A stretch of 64,000 nucleotides of DNA from Haliea sp964022665. Its GTDB lineage: Bacteria; Pseudomonadota; Gammaproteobacteria; Pseudomonadales; Halieaceae. Below are positions 9,320 to 17,560 of this stretch, piece by piece. A program made the translations under genes and the position numbers. Numbering within the stretch: the stretch's first letter is position 1; each line of letters starts with the position of its first letter. The notes beneath the pieces are model-generated. The model did not search any database, was not told the origin of the DNA, and saw nothing but the letters and a program-made list of their open reading frames with translations. The stretch covers positions 3,967 to 67,966 of the forward strand of contig CAXIDF010000020.1 of assembly GCA_964022665.1 (NCBI GenBank). Direction: 5' to 3'.

Positions 9320-10405
9320 TCAAGTACCCGACTTGACCCGGGTCCACAGGCGCGTGACCGTCCGCTGTACCTTGGCCGGGTAGGGCGTCGTGATATAAAG
9401 GTTCTCCAGCGTCGCGGCATCGGGGTATATAGCGGTATCGTCTATCACGTCGGGCACCAGGAACGCCTGGCTGGCAAGATTGCCGTTGGCATAGAACACG
9501 TAGTTGGAGGCCTGCGCCATGTTCTCTGCGTCCATGATGAAGTTGAGGAATGTGTGCGCGCCCTCCGGGTTGGGGGCATCCACGGGAATCGCCATCTGGT
9601 CGAACCACATGAGGGCGCCTTCGCTGGGGGCGTGATAGACGATCTCTACGCCGGCATCAGCTTCTGCAGCACGGTCGCGAGCCTGAAGAATATCGCCGGA
9701 CCAGCCAAAGGCAACGCATATGTCGCCGTTGGCTAGTGCATTGATGTATTCGGAACTGTGGAACTTCTGCACATGGGGCCGAACCGCCATCAGCAGTGGT
9801 TCGACCTTGGCGATCACTTCCGGATCATGGCTATCCGGGTCTTCGCCGATATAGGCGAGCGCAGCGGGAATCACCTCGGCGGGCGCATCCAGAAAGTGCA
9901 CGCCACAGGAGGCGAGTCGCGCCATGTTTTCCGGCTTGAAAACGAGATCCAGCGAGTTGATGGGGGCGTCCTCACCGAGTACCTCCGCAACCCTTTTCAC
10001 ATTCACTCCCAGGCCTGTGGTTCCCCACATGTAGTTCACAGAGTATTCGTTACCGGGGTCGTAGCGTGCCGTGCGCTTTTCGATAACGTCCCACAGGTTC
10101 GCCTTGTTGGTCAGTTTTGTCGGGTCCAGTTTCTGGAAGGCGCCTACGGCAATCTGGCGTTGCAGAAATGTTCCCGACGGTACAACCACATCGTACCCCG
10201 ATCCGCCGGCCAACATTTTGGTTTCCAGCACTTCGTTGGAGTCGAAAACATCGTAGATGAGTTTCAGCCCGGTCTCTTCCTCGAACTTGGCCAGGAGCTC
10301 CTCGTCAATGTAGTCGGACCAGTTGTAAACACGAACCTCGTCGGCTGCTGTGACTGCTGTCGCAAGGGCGAACAGGCAGGCGGCGCCCAGTGTCTTGCCT
10401 TTCAT
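9320..10405 (-). CDS. potF: Periplasmic putrescine/polyamine-binding protein PotF
   Basis: Extracytoplasmic receptor delivering putrescine or related polyamines to PotGHI. The ATG at 10405 gives 361 residues with a clear signal peptide (MKGKTLGAACLFALATAVTA, cleaved before ADEVRVYNWSDY). The mature N-terminus VRVYNWSDYIDEELLAKFEE and the VFDSNEVLETKML segment are hallmark PotD/PotF sequences; WGTTGLGVN and the CVAFGWSGDI pocket residues are present. An upstream in-frame start at 10465 would bury the signal peptide and would run into the tandem repeat region, so it is rejected. No dedicated regulator lies beside the operon. Confidence 0.92.
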   Translation of the reverse strand: MKGKTLGAACLFALATAVTAADEVRVYNWSDYIDEELLAKFEEETGLKLIYDVFDSNEVLETKMLAGGSGYDVVVPSGTFLQRQIAVGAFQKLDPTKLTNKANLWDVIEKRTARYDPGNEYSVNYMWGTTGLGVNVKRVAEVLGEDAPINSLDLVFKPENMARLASCGVHFLDAPAEVIPAALAYIGEDPDSHDPEVIAKVEPLLMAVRPHVQKFHSSEYINALANGDICVAFGWSGDILQARDRAAEADAGVEIVYHAPSEGALMWFDQMAIPVDAPNPEGAHTFLNFIMDAENMAQASNYVFYANGNLASQAFLVPDVIDDTAIYPDAATLENLYITTPYPAKVQRTVTRLWTRVKSGT

Positions 10406-10470
10406 GTTTGATGCTCCGGAAGGTGGGATTGCTCGAGTATCTACCGGTCTTTGTGATTTGATCAAGTGTT

Positions 10471-10510
10471 TCCGGCGTTCCGGCGTTCCGGCGTTCCGGC
10501 GTTCCAGAGT
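10471..10510. repeat. 8-bp tandem repeat upstream of potF
   Basis: Four perfect head-to-tail copies of TCCGGCGT occupy 10471-10502 and a fifth, degenerate copy (TCCAGAGT) fills 10503-10510. It lies 66-105 bases upstream of the potF start codon, in or near the presumed promoter, and beside a stretch of decayed coding sequence. Confidence 0.95.
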
Positions 10511-10596
10511 TTGTTTTGTTTCTGCTTCGCTCCATTGCCGGCCACACGAGGAAACACATCTGTCGTGTCACGCACCATGCCTGTGCACCCGTGACT

Positions 10597-11070
10597 GCGC
10601 GCCGCACAAATTTGATGCGCTGGATCAGTGCCCATACAGACTATGAGTGCTTCACTATTCTGCTACCCACGGCACCGGGTCTGGAAGTCATGAACGGGGC
10701 AGGGCAATGGATCGATGTGCCGCTGCTTGAGAACGCATTCGTCATCAATATTGGAGACATGCTGGAAATACTCAGCAACGGCGAGTTTGTCGCCACTACA
10801 CACCGGGTGCGTAAAGTGGCTGAAGAGCGCTATGCGTTCCCCATGTTCTGCAACGTCGATTACGATGTGGAGATCAAGCCCCTGCCGGAGCTGGTACATG
10901 CAGGGAGTCCACCGCGTTACGCGCCGCAAATTTGTGGTGATCACCTGTTTGCACAAACTGCACAGACCTTTGCCTACCTGAAGCGGCGGCTGGAGACCGG
11001 TGAGCTTGTGTTACCTAAGGGTAGCCTCGGCCTGTCCAGCTTTGGTCCCAAAGTGACAACGCAATCATGA
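10597..11070 (+). pseudogene. 2-oxoglutarate/Fe(II) oxygenase (isopenicillin-N-synthase-like), truncated remnant
   Basis: The readable frame gives only the C-terminal half of a 2OG-Fe(II) dioxygenase. It begins at about TNLMRW, jumps to ISAHTDYECFTILL (the HxD iron ligands) and continues through LLENAFVINIGDMLEILSNG and STHR-equivalent ATTHRVR (third iron-ligand histidine) to a normal C-terminus. Full-length relatives have about 300-350 residues; here the double-stranded helix N-terminal region is missing, and the TNLMR to ISAHTD join looks like an internal deletion. No credible start codon with homology precedes it. The stop overlaps the start of the next broken gene as ATGA, so the pair was once a coupled operon. 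Confidence 0.75.
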
Positions 11071-11435
11071 CGCTGGCAGAGTTGCTTTAGAAATACCCCC
11101 GGGAGCCCTCCAGCGGCGTACCTGACTGGATGCTCGGCTGTTTTCGCCGACGCTGCATAAGCTTTGCCAACGGCGAGTCGGACGAGCAGACCATCGTGTA
11201 CTGGTTCCAGAGTCGGAATTTCACCATCGACCTGCGGCTGCAGCCGTCGGCACCTGGGCCACTGGTGGGTTTGCAGCTGTTGCAGGATTACGACGAGGGT
11301 ATCGGTCGGTGGTCAACCCGTGGTGGCGGATTGATCATTTGCGGCGACCATGCGGCGCAGGTGTTGGGTCGGCCAGCCGACGTCACATCCAGGATCTTTT
11401 TGGCCCGGCAGACAGCTGGCCGGCAGAGACCATGA
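11067..11435 (+). pseudogene. Broken gene coupled to the oxygenase remnant; in-frame TAG
   Basis: An ATG at 11067 overlaps the stop of the oxygenase remnant (ATGA). The frame reads MTLAELL, then TAG at 11088-11090, then continues KYPREPSSGVPDWM and on through a plausible protein (ISFANGESDEQTIVYWFQ, then NFTIDLRLQPS) before losing sense near 11340. The YWFQ...IDLRL pattern resembles a conserved family of small proteins with a YW(L/F)Q...DIRIP motif that I cannot name with confidence. Only about the first third of such a protein remains. Nonsense mutation plus truncation indicates a dead gene. Confidence 0.6.
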
Positions 11436-11797
11436 GCCTGGAAGAGGATCGAGCCGACCTCATCTGGCATGAGCAGGAATTTGTGGCGCAGCGCTCGTTT
11501 GCTTATCACCTCCTCACCCACGATGGCAGCGACTGTCTGGGCTGCCTGTATCTGTACCCGACGGCGAGTCAGGATCACGATGCAGAAGCCTACCTCTGGA
11601 CACACGCAACCCTGCCTGCAGATGAGGCCTCCCGGATTGAGGATGAGGTGGTTACCTGGGTAGCCCGGGATTGGCCGTTTCGTGCGGTGGCGTGGCCCGG
11701 GAGGTTTATCGCGTTTGACGCCTGGGCAGAGGCCGGCATACCCAATTACTACGCGAGCACCCGCATGGCGGAGTTTCCGTCTGCCAGCGGCGCTTGA
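11372..11797 (+). pseudogene. GNAT-like N-acetyltransferase remnant, 5' end missing
   Basis: From ASRRHIQDLF to the TGA at 11795 the frame resembles the middle and C-terminal part of a GNAT-fold N-acetyltransferase-like protein: DSWPAETMSLEEDRADLIWH, then SFAYHLLT, CLGCLYLYP (beta strand leading to the acetyl-CoA site) and AEAYLWT. The first 30-40 residues expected in relatives are absent and the upstream frame (from 11309) is unrelated sequence created by fusion to the preceding broken gene. A short functional protein from an internal start cannot be excluded, but the missing N-terminus and position within decayed DNA favour a pseudogene. Confidence 0.55.
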
Positions 11798-11832
11798 TTT
11801 TTGTTGTACACATCCCCTCGAGGAGATCGACC

Positions 11833-12906
11833 ATGAAACGAATCTATCGCTCAATCGCAGTTCCCCTGTTAACGGCCACGCTCTGCCTCACGGCAGGATG
11901 GGCACAAGCCGAGGAGCGGCGCACACAGTTTTCCCTCGCGTGGTCGATCTACGTAGGGTTCATGCCCTGGGCCTATATGGATGAGGCTGGCATCATGGAC
12001 AAGTGGGCAAAGAAGTACGGTATTGAAGTGGATCTCGTGCAGATCAACGACTATATCGGGGCTATCAACATGTACACGGTGGGTGAGTTCGACGGCGCAA
12101 CCATGACCAATATGGACATGCTGACAATCCCTTCTGCCTCCGGCGTTGATACCACGGCGCTGATTACGGGCGATTTTTCCAACGGCAATGATGCGGTTGT
12201 GCTGAAGGGCCGCGACAGCATGCAGGACATAAAGGGTATGGAGGTTTATTTGCTGGAGCTCTCCGTATCCCACTACGCCCTCGCTCGCGCACTGGAGATG
12301 GCTGGTCTCAGCGAGCGCGACGTCACGCTGATCAATACATCGGACGCCGATATCGCCACCACATTCAAGAACAGCGAGGTGCAGGCTGCCACCCTCTGGA
12401 ACCCGCAGCTACAAATGGCCATGCAGGAACCCAATGCGGTAAAGGTGTTTGATTCCAGCCAGATTCCCGGGGAGATTCTCGACGTGATGGGCGTCAATTC
12501 GGAAACACTGAAGAAATACCCTGAACTCGGTAAGGCGGTAACCGGCGCCTGGTTTGAGACTGTGGCCATCATGCTGGGTGATACACCGCAGGCAATCGAA
12601 GCGAAAACCTATATGAGTGAGAATTCGGGCACAGACCTTGAAGGGTATGAGATGCAGTTGGCCGCCACCCACATGTTCAAGACGCCGCAGGAAAAACTTG
12701 ACTACCTGACCACGACGCGCGTGCGTGAGACCATGGACTTCGTGACGCAGTTCACCTTCAAGCACGGTTTGCTGGGTGCGGGCGCGGCGTCCCCCGATGT
12801 GATTGGCATTGAATTGCCGGACGGTTCTATCTGGGGCAACGAGACTAACGTGAAGATGCGTTTTGACCACCAGTTTGTACGCATGGCGGCGGAAGGTACG
12901 CTGTAG
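11833..12906 (+). CDS. Urea-type (NitT/TauT-like) ABC transporter substrate-binding protein, orphan
   Basis: Periplasmic solute receptor. The ATG at 11833 follows an AGGAG ribosome site at 11821 and gives 357 residues with a signal peptide (LLTATLCLTAGWAQA). The mature sequence (FSLAWSIYVGFMPWAYMDEA, INDYIGAINMYTVGEFDG, TNMDMLTIPSASGVDTTALI, GDFSNGNDAVVLKG) matches the family annotated as putative urea ABC transporter binding protein, usually linked to urea carboxylase and allophanate hydrolase genes. No permease, ATPase or urea gene is present nearby: the next gene is on the other strand, and upstream lie pseudogenes. It may work with a transporter encoded elsewhere or be a relic. Ligand assignment is by family only. 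Confidence 0.82.
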   Translation: MKRIYRSIAVPLLTATLCLTAGWAQAEERRTQFSLAWSIYVGFMPWAYMDEAGIMDKWAKKYGIEVDLVQINDYIGAINMYTVGEFDGATMTNMDMLTIPSASGVDTTALITGDFSNGNDAVVLKGRDSMQDIKGMEVYLLELSVSHYALARALEMAGLSERDVTLINTSDADIATTFKNSEVQAATLWNPQLQMAMQEPNAVKVFDSSQIPGEILDVMGVNSETLKKYPELGKAVTGAWFETVAIMLGDTPQAIEAKTYMSENSGTDLEGYEMQLAATHMFKTPQEKLDYLTTTRVRETMDFVTQFTFKHGLLGAGAASPDVIGIELPDGSIWGNETNVKMRFDHQFVRMAAEGTL

Positions 12907-12927
12907 AGTCGTACGCACCAGTGTCGG

Positions 12928-13800
12928 TTACACGGTCGGCACGGGTTCCTCGCTGCGCGATCCCTCTAGCATGGCGGCTACCAGCACCATGATGCCGCCA
13001 ACGATCTCAAACAACTGAAGTTGTGTTTGCATGATGATTGCCGTGGATGCCACCGCGACCACGAGCTCGGCAACGATAATAATGGAAGATCGCCCGGCGT
13101 CCATTTGCGTGACGCCCCACTGGGTCCCGGCGGTAATCAGCGTCAGCCAGAGGCCTCCATAGACTACCGCCCAGACCGCTGCCTGGGGTGATGGCAGGCT
13201 GGCCGCGGACACAACAAACAGGGAAGAAATGCCGATCATGGCGGTACAGCCTATGAACATGGCGGCTACCTTGCTCATCACCGGTATGTCCTGGGTGAAG
13301 CGAAACAGGATGTTGGTGGCGGCAAGCCCCATGCCGGAGCCCAGTGCGAGCAGGTCGATCCAGGTGATGCCGCTCCATGAGGTGTGCGCGACATCCAGTA
13401 TGATGAAGGCGCCGGACAGACACAGCACAACGGCGAGCAGGCGCACGGCATCCACGCGCTCACCGAGAAACAGACGTCCGCCCAGTACACTCCACACGGG
13501 TAACAGGTAGAAGAGAATCATCACGCGGATAACGTCGCCGTGATAGATGGCCGTCTGGAACGAGGCATTGGCAAAGCCGCCGGCCAGTGCAACCAGTGCC
13601 ATCAGTTGCAACTTGTGTTGCCATTGGCGGCGTTGCCGATAGAGCCATGGCAGCAACAGCAGGGCACCCGCACCGAATGCGATGAACACCAGGTGCAAGC
13701 CGTCCAGGCCCTGGTCGCTGAGCGCCTTGATTGGCAGCCAGGTCAGGCCCCACCCAGCTGAGCTGAGGAAAAGCACCAGTGCGGCAAATCGCGTATTCAT
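12928..13800 (-). CDS. DMT-superfamily transporter (EamA family)
   Basis: Inner-membrane drug/metabolite transporter of the 10-segment EamA type. The ATG at 13800 starts MNTRFAALVLFLSSAGWGLTW with the first membrane helix and the usual GWGLTW motif, giving 290 residues; a longer start 78 codons upstream overlaps the yedI gene and is rejected. Two EamA repeats are seen (about 5-135 and 145-280). It lies 13 bases downstream of yedI on the same strand, suggesting co-transcription. Substrate cannot be predicted. Confidence 0.85.
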   Translation of the reverse strand: MNTRFAALVLFLSSAGWGLTWLPIKALSDQGLDGLHLVFIAFGAGALLLLPWLYRQRRQWQHKLQLMALVALAGGFANASFQTAIYHGDVIRVMILFYLLPVWSVLGGRLFLGERVDAVRLLAVVLCLSGAFIILDVAHTSWSGITWIDLLALGSGMGLAATNILFRFTQDIPVMSKVAAMFIGCTAMIGISSLFVVSAASLPSPQAAVWAVVYGGLWLTLITAGTQWGVTQMDAGRSSIIIVAELVVAVASTAIIMQTQLQLFEIVGGIMVLVAAMLEGSRSEEPVPTV

Positions 13801-13813
13801 CAGGCGTGAGCGC

Positions 13814-14728
13814 TCAACGGAACAATTTCGTCCACAGAGCCTGCAAGGGGGTGATCGTCGCCACCAGCAAGGCGCCGGCAAGCAGGCCAAAGCAACCGTC
13901 AGCCAGGGTACTGATAAGCACCTGAGCAACACCGGTAAAGCCCTCTGCGTACGCCATGATGGCGGCGTGCACCGGCGGCAGCCCGTGCGTGAGAATGCCG
14001 CCGCCAACCAGGAACATGGCGATGGTGCCAAGTACCGAGAGGGTGCGCATCAGATGAGGTGCAAGCCAGAGAATGCCGTGGCCGCTTTTTTGCGCCAGCG
14101 CGCTCTCGCGTCCACTTAAATACAGGCCGCCGTCATCCAGTTTGACGATGCCGGCGACAAGCCCGTATACGCCAACCGTTATCATGATGGCAACGACAGA
14201 GAGCACCAGGAATTGCATGCCGATGGCCTCGGCAGCGACCGTTCCCAGCGTAATCGCAATGATTTCCGCGGACAGAATGAAGTCGGTGCGAATCGCGCCC
14301 TTGATCTTCTTCTGCTCAACCGCGCGCAAGTCTACCTGCGGATCTTTGAGGGCGGCGCGCAGGGCTTGTGCGTGCGCCTCTTGCTCATTGCGGTGCAGAA
14401 AGCGGTGCGCAATTTTTTCGAAGCCCTCGAAACAGAGGAATGCACCGCCCAGCATCAGCAGCGGCGTAATCAACCACGGCGCGAAATAGCTGATTGCTAC
14501 GGCTGCAGGCACGAGAATGGCCTTGTTGACCAGTGACCCCTTGGCCACGGCCCAGACCACGGGCAATTCACGTGCGGGGCGAACACCGGCCACCTGTTGC
14601 GCATTCAGAGCGAGGTCGTCTCCCAGCACCCCGGCGGTTTTTTTGGTCGCCGTTTTGGTCATCAGGGAGACATCGTCCAGGATGGTAGCGATGTCATCGA
14701 TCAGCGCGAGCAGGCTGCTTCCGGCCAT
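13814..14728 (-). CDS. yedI: DUF808 inner-membrane protein YedI
   Basis: Membrane protein of unknown function, well conserved in proteobacteria. The 304-residue product opens with the characteristic MAGSSLLALIDDIATILDD and TATKKTAGVLGDDLALNAQQ, then several hydrophobic segments (for example AILVPAAVAISYFAPWLITP) and the LCFEGFEKIAHRF motif that defines the family. The C-terminal glycine-rich membrane segments (MFLVGGGILTHGLP) are also conserved. The gene precedes the DMT transporter closely. No catalytic motif is visible and the biochemical role is unknown. Confidence 0.9.
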   Translation of the reverse strand: MAGSSLLALIDDIATILDDVSLMTKTATKKTAGVLGDDLALNAQQVAGVRPARELPVVWAVAKGSLVNKAILVPAAVAISYFAPWLITPLLMLGGAFLCFEGFEKIAHRFLHRNEQEAHAQALRAALKDPQVDLRAVEQKKIKGAIRTDFILSAEIIAITLGTVAAEAIGMQFLVLSVVAIMITVGVYGLVAGIVKLDDGGLYLSGRESALAQKSGHGILWLAPHLMRTLSVLGTIAMFLVGGGILTHGLPPVHAAIMAYAEGFTGVAQVLISTLADGCFGLLAGALLVATITPLQALWTKLFR

Positions 14729-14825
14729 GGTGCACGGCCTCCCCGGCCCAACGATAAGAATAAGTGCGCAGTCTAGCGGAAATCGCTATCGGCAGAAACG
14801 TGCCACCGCCATGGAAGTGCCCCGT

Positions 14826-16112
14826 CTAGCGATTCGGTGCAAGGATGTCACGACCCTTTAGCCAGACCCTGAGCTCTGCCTCCGGCATCGGGCGCGCATA
14901 AAAATAGCCCTGCACAATATCGCAACCGAGCGCGCGCAACATGTCGAGTGTCGCTTGGTCTTCCACCCCTTCTGCGACGACATCGAGGCCAAAGAGATGA
15001 CCAATATCAATGATGATGCGGACCAGGTTCTGATCCTGGGTGTCTTCCAGCAGGCGTATAACAAAGGAGCGGTCAATCTTGATTTCGGTTGCCGGAATTT
15101 CCTTGAAATACGAGAGCGATGAAAAGCCCGTCCCGAAGTCGTCAATCGACAGCCCGAGGCCGAGCTCGCGCAGCTGTGCCAGGTTATCGAACCCTGCTTC
15201 CTTGTCCTCGATCACGGCGCCCTCGGTAATTTCTACCGTGATCGTGGCAGGATCCGACCCCCAGATGGCGAGGGCACTCTGCATCATGTTGGGCAGGTCG
15301 GGGTTGCTGACCAGGTCCGCGGACAGGTTGATGGCCAGTGGTAGCGAAAAGTCATCCCGCCACTCACGTTGGTAGCGCAGGGCGCGGTTCACCACCCAGC
15401 GGGTCAGTTCGTAGCTGCGCCCGGAAGCATAGGCCAGCGCGACGAGTTCCTCCGGCGGCACGAAACCGTGGTCGGTAAGCTGCCAGCGGATCAGTGCCTC
15501 GGCGCCGAAGACCTTGCCGCTGCGCAGGTCTATCTTGGGCTGAAAATACAATTCAAAGGCGTTGTCGTAAAGAGCCTCTGCAAAGCGTTGCTCCAGGGGC
15601 ATGCTTGTCTGGTTTGCGATGGGCTCCTGAATCGCTTCGTCAATTTGCAGCAACTTGCCCTGACGTGTCTGTACCAGGCTGCTCTCGGCACGCGCCAGCA
15701 TGGCGAGCGAACCTTGTGCTGTCGCTCGTGTAACCGCGAGGCCCAGGCGTAATTCTATCGGCAGGATGTCGTCGTCGATATTGAGCGACTCCTCAAGCAT
15801 GCGCTGCACACGGTTCACCGCCAGGGCGATAAAGGCCGGGTTTGCAAGCCGGGGCAGCAGGAAGGCGTACGTCTTGTTGGATATCCGATAGACGTTGTCG
15901 GGCAGCTTGCTGAGGCCCTGCAACTGTGTGTAGGCCTCCTGCAGGAGGTGGTCGCCGATGGCATAGCCGTGGCGGTGGTTGATAACGCGCAGGTTGCTCA
16001 GGTCCACCAGCAGCAGCCCGGCGTGTTCCCCGTGCTCACCGGAGAGCGCAATGGCCGCGTCCAGTGCGGCGATGAACACGTGCCTCTCAACGACAGGTGG
16101 CGTAGATGTCAC
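14826..16112 (-). CDS. c-di-GMP phosphodiesterase with degenerate GGDEF and intact EAL domain
   Basis: Predicted cytoplasmic enzyme that hydrolyses cyclic di-GMP. Of 428 residues, about 10-160 form a GGDEF-like fold (LLVDLSNLRVINHRHGYAIG) whose active-site turn reads SNKTY instead of GGDEF, so no cyclase activity is expected. Residues about 180-425 form an EAL domain with the catalytic set: AEALIRW (EAL variant), LAINLS, EITEGAV, IDDFGTGFSSLSYFKEIP, KIDRSFV, AEGVED and the QGYFYARPM end. All metal- and substrate-binding acids appear present. It starts 10 bases after the stop of the HD-GYP-type gene, so both c-di-GMP-related proteins are made together. No sensor or membrane domain is seen. Confidence 0.9.
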   Translation of the reverse strand: MTSTPPVVERHVFIAALDAAIALSGEHGEHAGLLLVDLSNLRVINHRHGYAIGDHLLQEAYTQLQGLSKLPDNVYRISNKTYAFLLPRLANPAFIALAVNRVQRMLEESLNIDDDILPIELRLGLAVTRATAQGSLAMLARAESSLVQTRQGKLLQIDEAIQEPIANQTSMPLEQRFAEALYDNAFELYFQPKIDLRSGKVFGAEALIRWQLTDHGFVPPEELVALAYASGRSYELTRWVVNRALRYQREWRDDFSLPLAINLSADLVSNPDLPNMMQSALAIWGSDPATITVEITEGAVIEDKEAGFDNLAQLRELGLGLSIDDFGTGFSSLSYFKEIPATEIKIDRSFVIRLLEDTQDQNLVRIIIDIGHLFGLDVVAEGVEDQATLDMLRALGCDIVQGYFYARPMPEAELRVWLKGRDILAPNR

Positions 16113-16122
16113 AACAGGCCCG

Positions 16123-17355
16123 CTAGAGGTGAATACTGTTCATGTCGATGCCGTAGGCGCCAGGCTCCAGGCTGTTGACAATATCCAGGGGTTGCCCGCT
16201 GCTATCTTCCGTTTCATGCAGCAGGTCCACCATGCGTATGCTGTTCAGGGGTTGCTTGTCGGCATCCAGCACCACCATGATGCGGGGGCGCAAGCGGCGG
16301 GTGCGGTACTCAGCGACCACGACAGCCACTTCACCGGAGGACAGCTCAATGAGTGTGCCTGCGGGGTAGATGCCAACCGCCTGGATAAACTCTTCAACCA
16401 GTTCCGCCTGGAAATCGATGTCCTTCACGTCGTACAGCATCTTGATGGCGGCGGACGGGGACGTTGCGCGGGCGTAACTGCGATGACTGGTGATCGCATC
16501 GTAGCAATCCACGATGCCTGCGATGCGGGCGAATATAGGAATGTCGTCGCCGGCAAGGCCCTGCGGGTAGCCGGAACCGTTGTGGCGTTCATGATGATGC
16601 GCCACCATGGCCAACACGTCGGTATTCATGAGGCCGGTTTCGGCCATCATATCCACGCCATGACGCACGTGCTCGCGCAGCGCGTTGAGCTCCTCGGTGC
16701 TCAGTGCGTGGTCGCTGTGCAACAGCGCCGGGTCTACACGCAGTTTGCCCACGTCGAACAGCAGGCCGCCTATCGCCAGCGAGCGCAGGTCGGAACGCGG
16801 CAGGCCCAACTGGCGACCCAGCGCCACGCCCCAGATCGACGCGCCGAGAGAGTGCTGGTAGGTGTACTTGTCCTGTTCTTTGAGACGGGCCAGCCAGATA
16901 CAGGCGTCCGGATTGCGTGAAATACTGTCGATCATCGGCTCAACGGAGCGCTTCACGCGCACCACATCAACCGCGGCACCGTCACGCGCGTTCTGGAACA
17001 CCTCCTCCAGCCCCTGCGAAAGCTGCTGTACGGCTTCCTCCGCGCGCGGGTATTCCTCTGCCCACTCGGCGCTATCGTTGTAGTTGACCAGGCGCCGCGT
17101 AGGAAACATGGCCTCCCGCGAGAGCCGCGGCCGCTGCACGCGCCGTTTGCGCTGCAGGGCGTAGTCGACGTGTCGGCTTTTTTCGATGTCGACGAACACG
17201 TACTGACAGTGGCGTCGCAGCTCTCGAATGTCCTCTTCCGAGGTGATGCGAAACCCCTGCAGGATAAACGGGGTTTCCAGCCAGGGCCGATCAAGGCCCG
17301 AGACGTACATGCCCGGCTTCAGGTCGGCAACCATTACTTTAACGACTTCTATCAT
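16123..17355 (-). CDS. HD-GYP-type c-di-GMP phosphodiesterase with altered HD motif
   Basis: The 410-residue protein has an N-terminal DUF3391 domain (about 1-110, KVMVADLKPGMYVSGLDRPW) and a C-terminal HD-GYP domain (about 160-340) with AHHHERHNGSGYPQGLAGDDIP, the GYP signature. Members hydrolyse c-di-GMP using a bi- or trinuclear metal centre. Here the HD pair of the usual LLHDIGK motif is F200-D201 (LLFDVGK; TTC codon at 16756-16758), so one metal-ligand histidine is lost. K204 and the HHHE motif remain. The protein may therefore be a c-di-GMP binder, a regulator of the adjacent EAL enzyme, or have altered metal use. First gene of a two-gene operon. Confidence 0.88.
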   Translation of the reverse strand: MIEVVKVMVADLKPGMYVSGLDRPWLETPFILQGFRITSEEDIRELRRHCQYVFVDIEKSRHVDYALQRKRRVQRPRLSREAMFPTRRLVNYNDSAEWAEEYPRAEEAVQQLSQGLEEVFQNARDGAAVDVVRVKRSVEPMIDSISRNPDACIWLARLKEQDKYTYQHSLGASIWGVALGRQLGLPRSDLRSLAIGGLLFDVGKLRVDPALLHSDHALSTEELNALREHVRHGVDMMAETGLMNTDVLAMVAHHHERHNGSGYPQGLAGDDIPIFARIAGIVDCYDAITSHRSYARATSPSAAIKMLYDVKDIDFQAELVEEFIQAVGIYPAGTLIELSSGEVAVVVAEYRTRRLRPRIMVVLDADKQPLNSIRMVDLLHETEDSSGQPLDIVNSLEPGAYGIDMNSIHL

Positions 17356-17560
17356 TACGCTCGCGGATTAATCGGGTTGATTTTTATCCTAGTACGGCGC
17401 CGTTTACGTTGCTACGTGCACGATGCCGGAAGCCCCCCGTAGTTTAGCCTGCCATCCCTCCATGGTGGGGCAGGGGTTCATTTTTCGGACCGATCATGGT
17501 GCCTGGGCGCTCTCGCCGCAAGTCCATTTCCGTGGGCAAATTTCATTTTTTGATGCGTTG

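Noticed and set aside
11088..11090. TAG as a recoded (pyrrolysine or suppressed) codon
   Set aside because: No pyrrolysine genes are visible, and the neighbouring genes are truncated too, so decay explains it better.
14757..14832. TCTAGCG occurring twice between yedI and the EAL gene
   Set aside because: Short, one copy overlaps the coding end, no symmetry; likely chance.
17451..17476. Imperfect hairpin TGCC...GGGGCA downstream of mgtE
   Set aside because: The stem has mismatches and no T-run follows on the minus strand; not convincing as a terminator.
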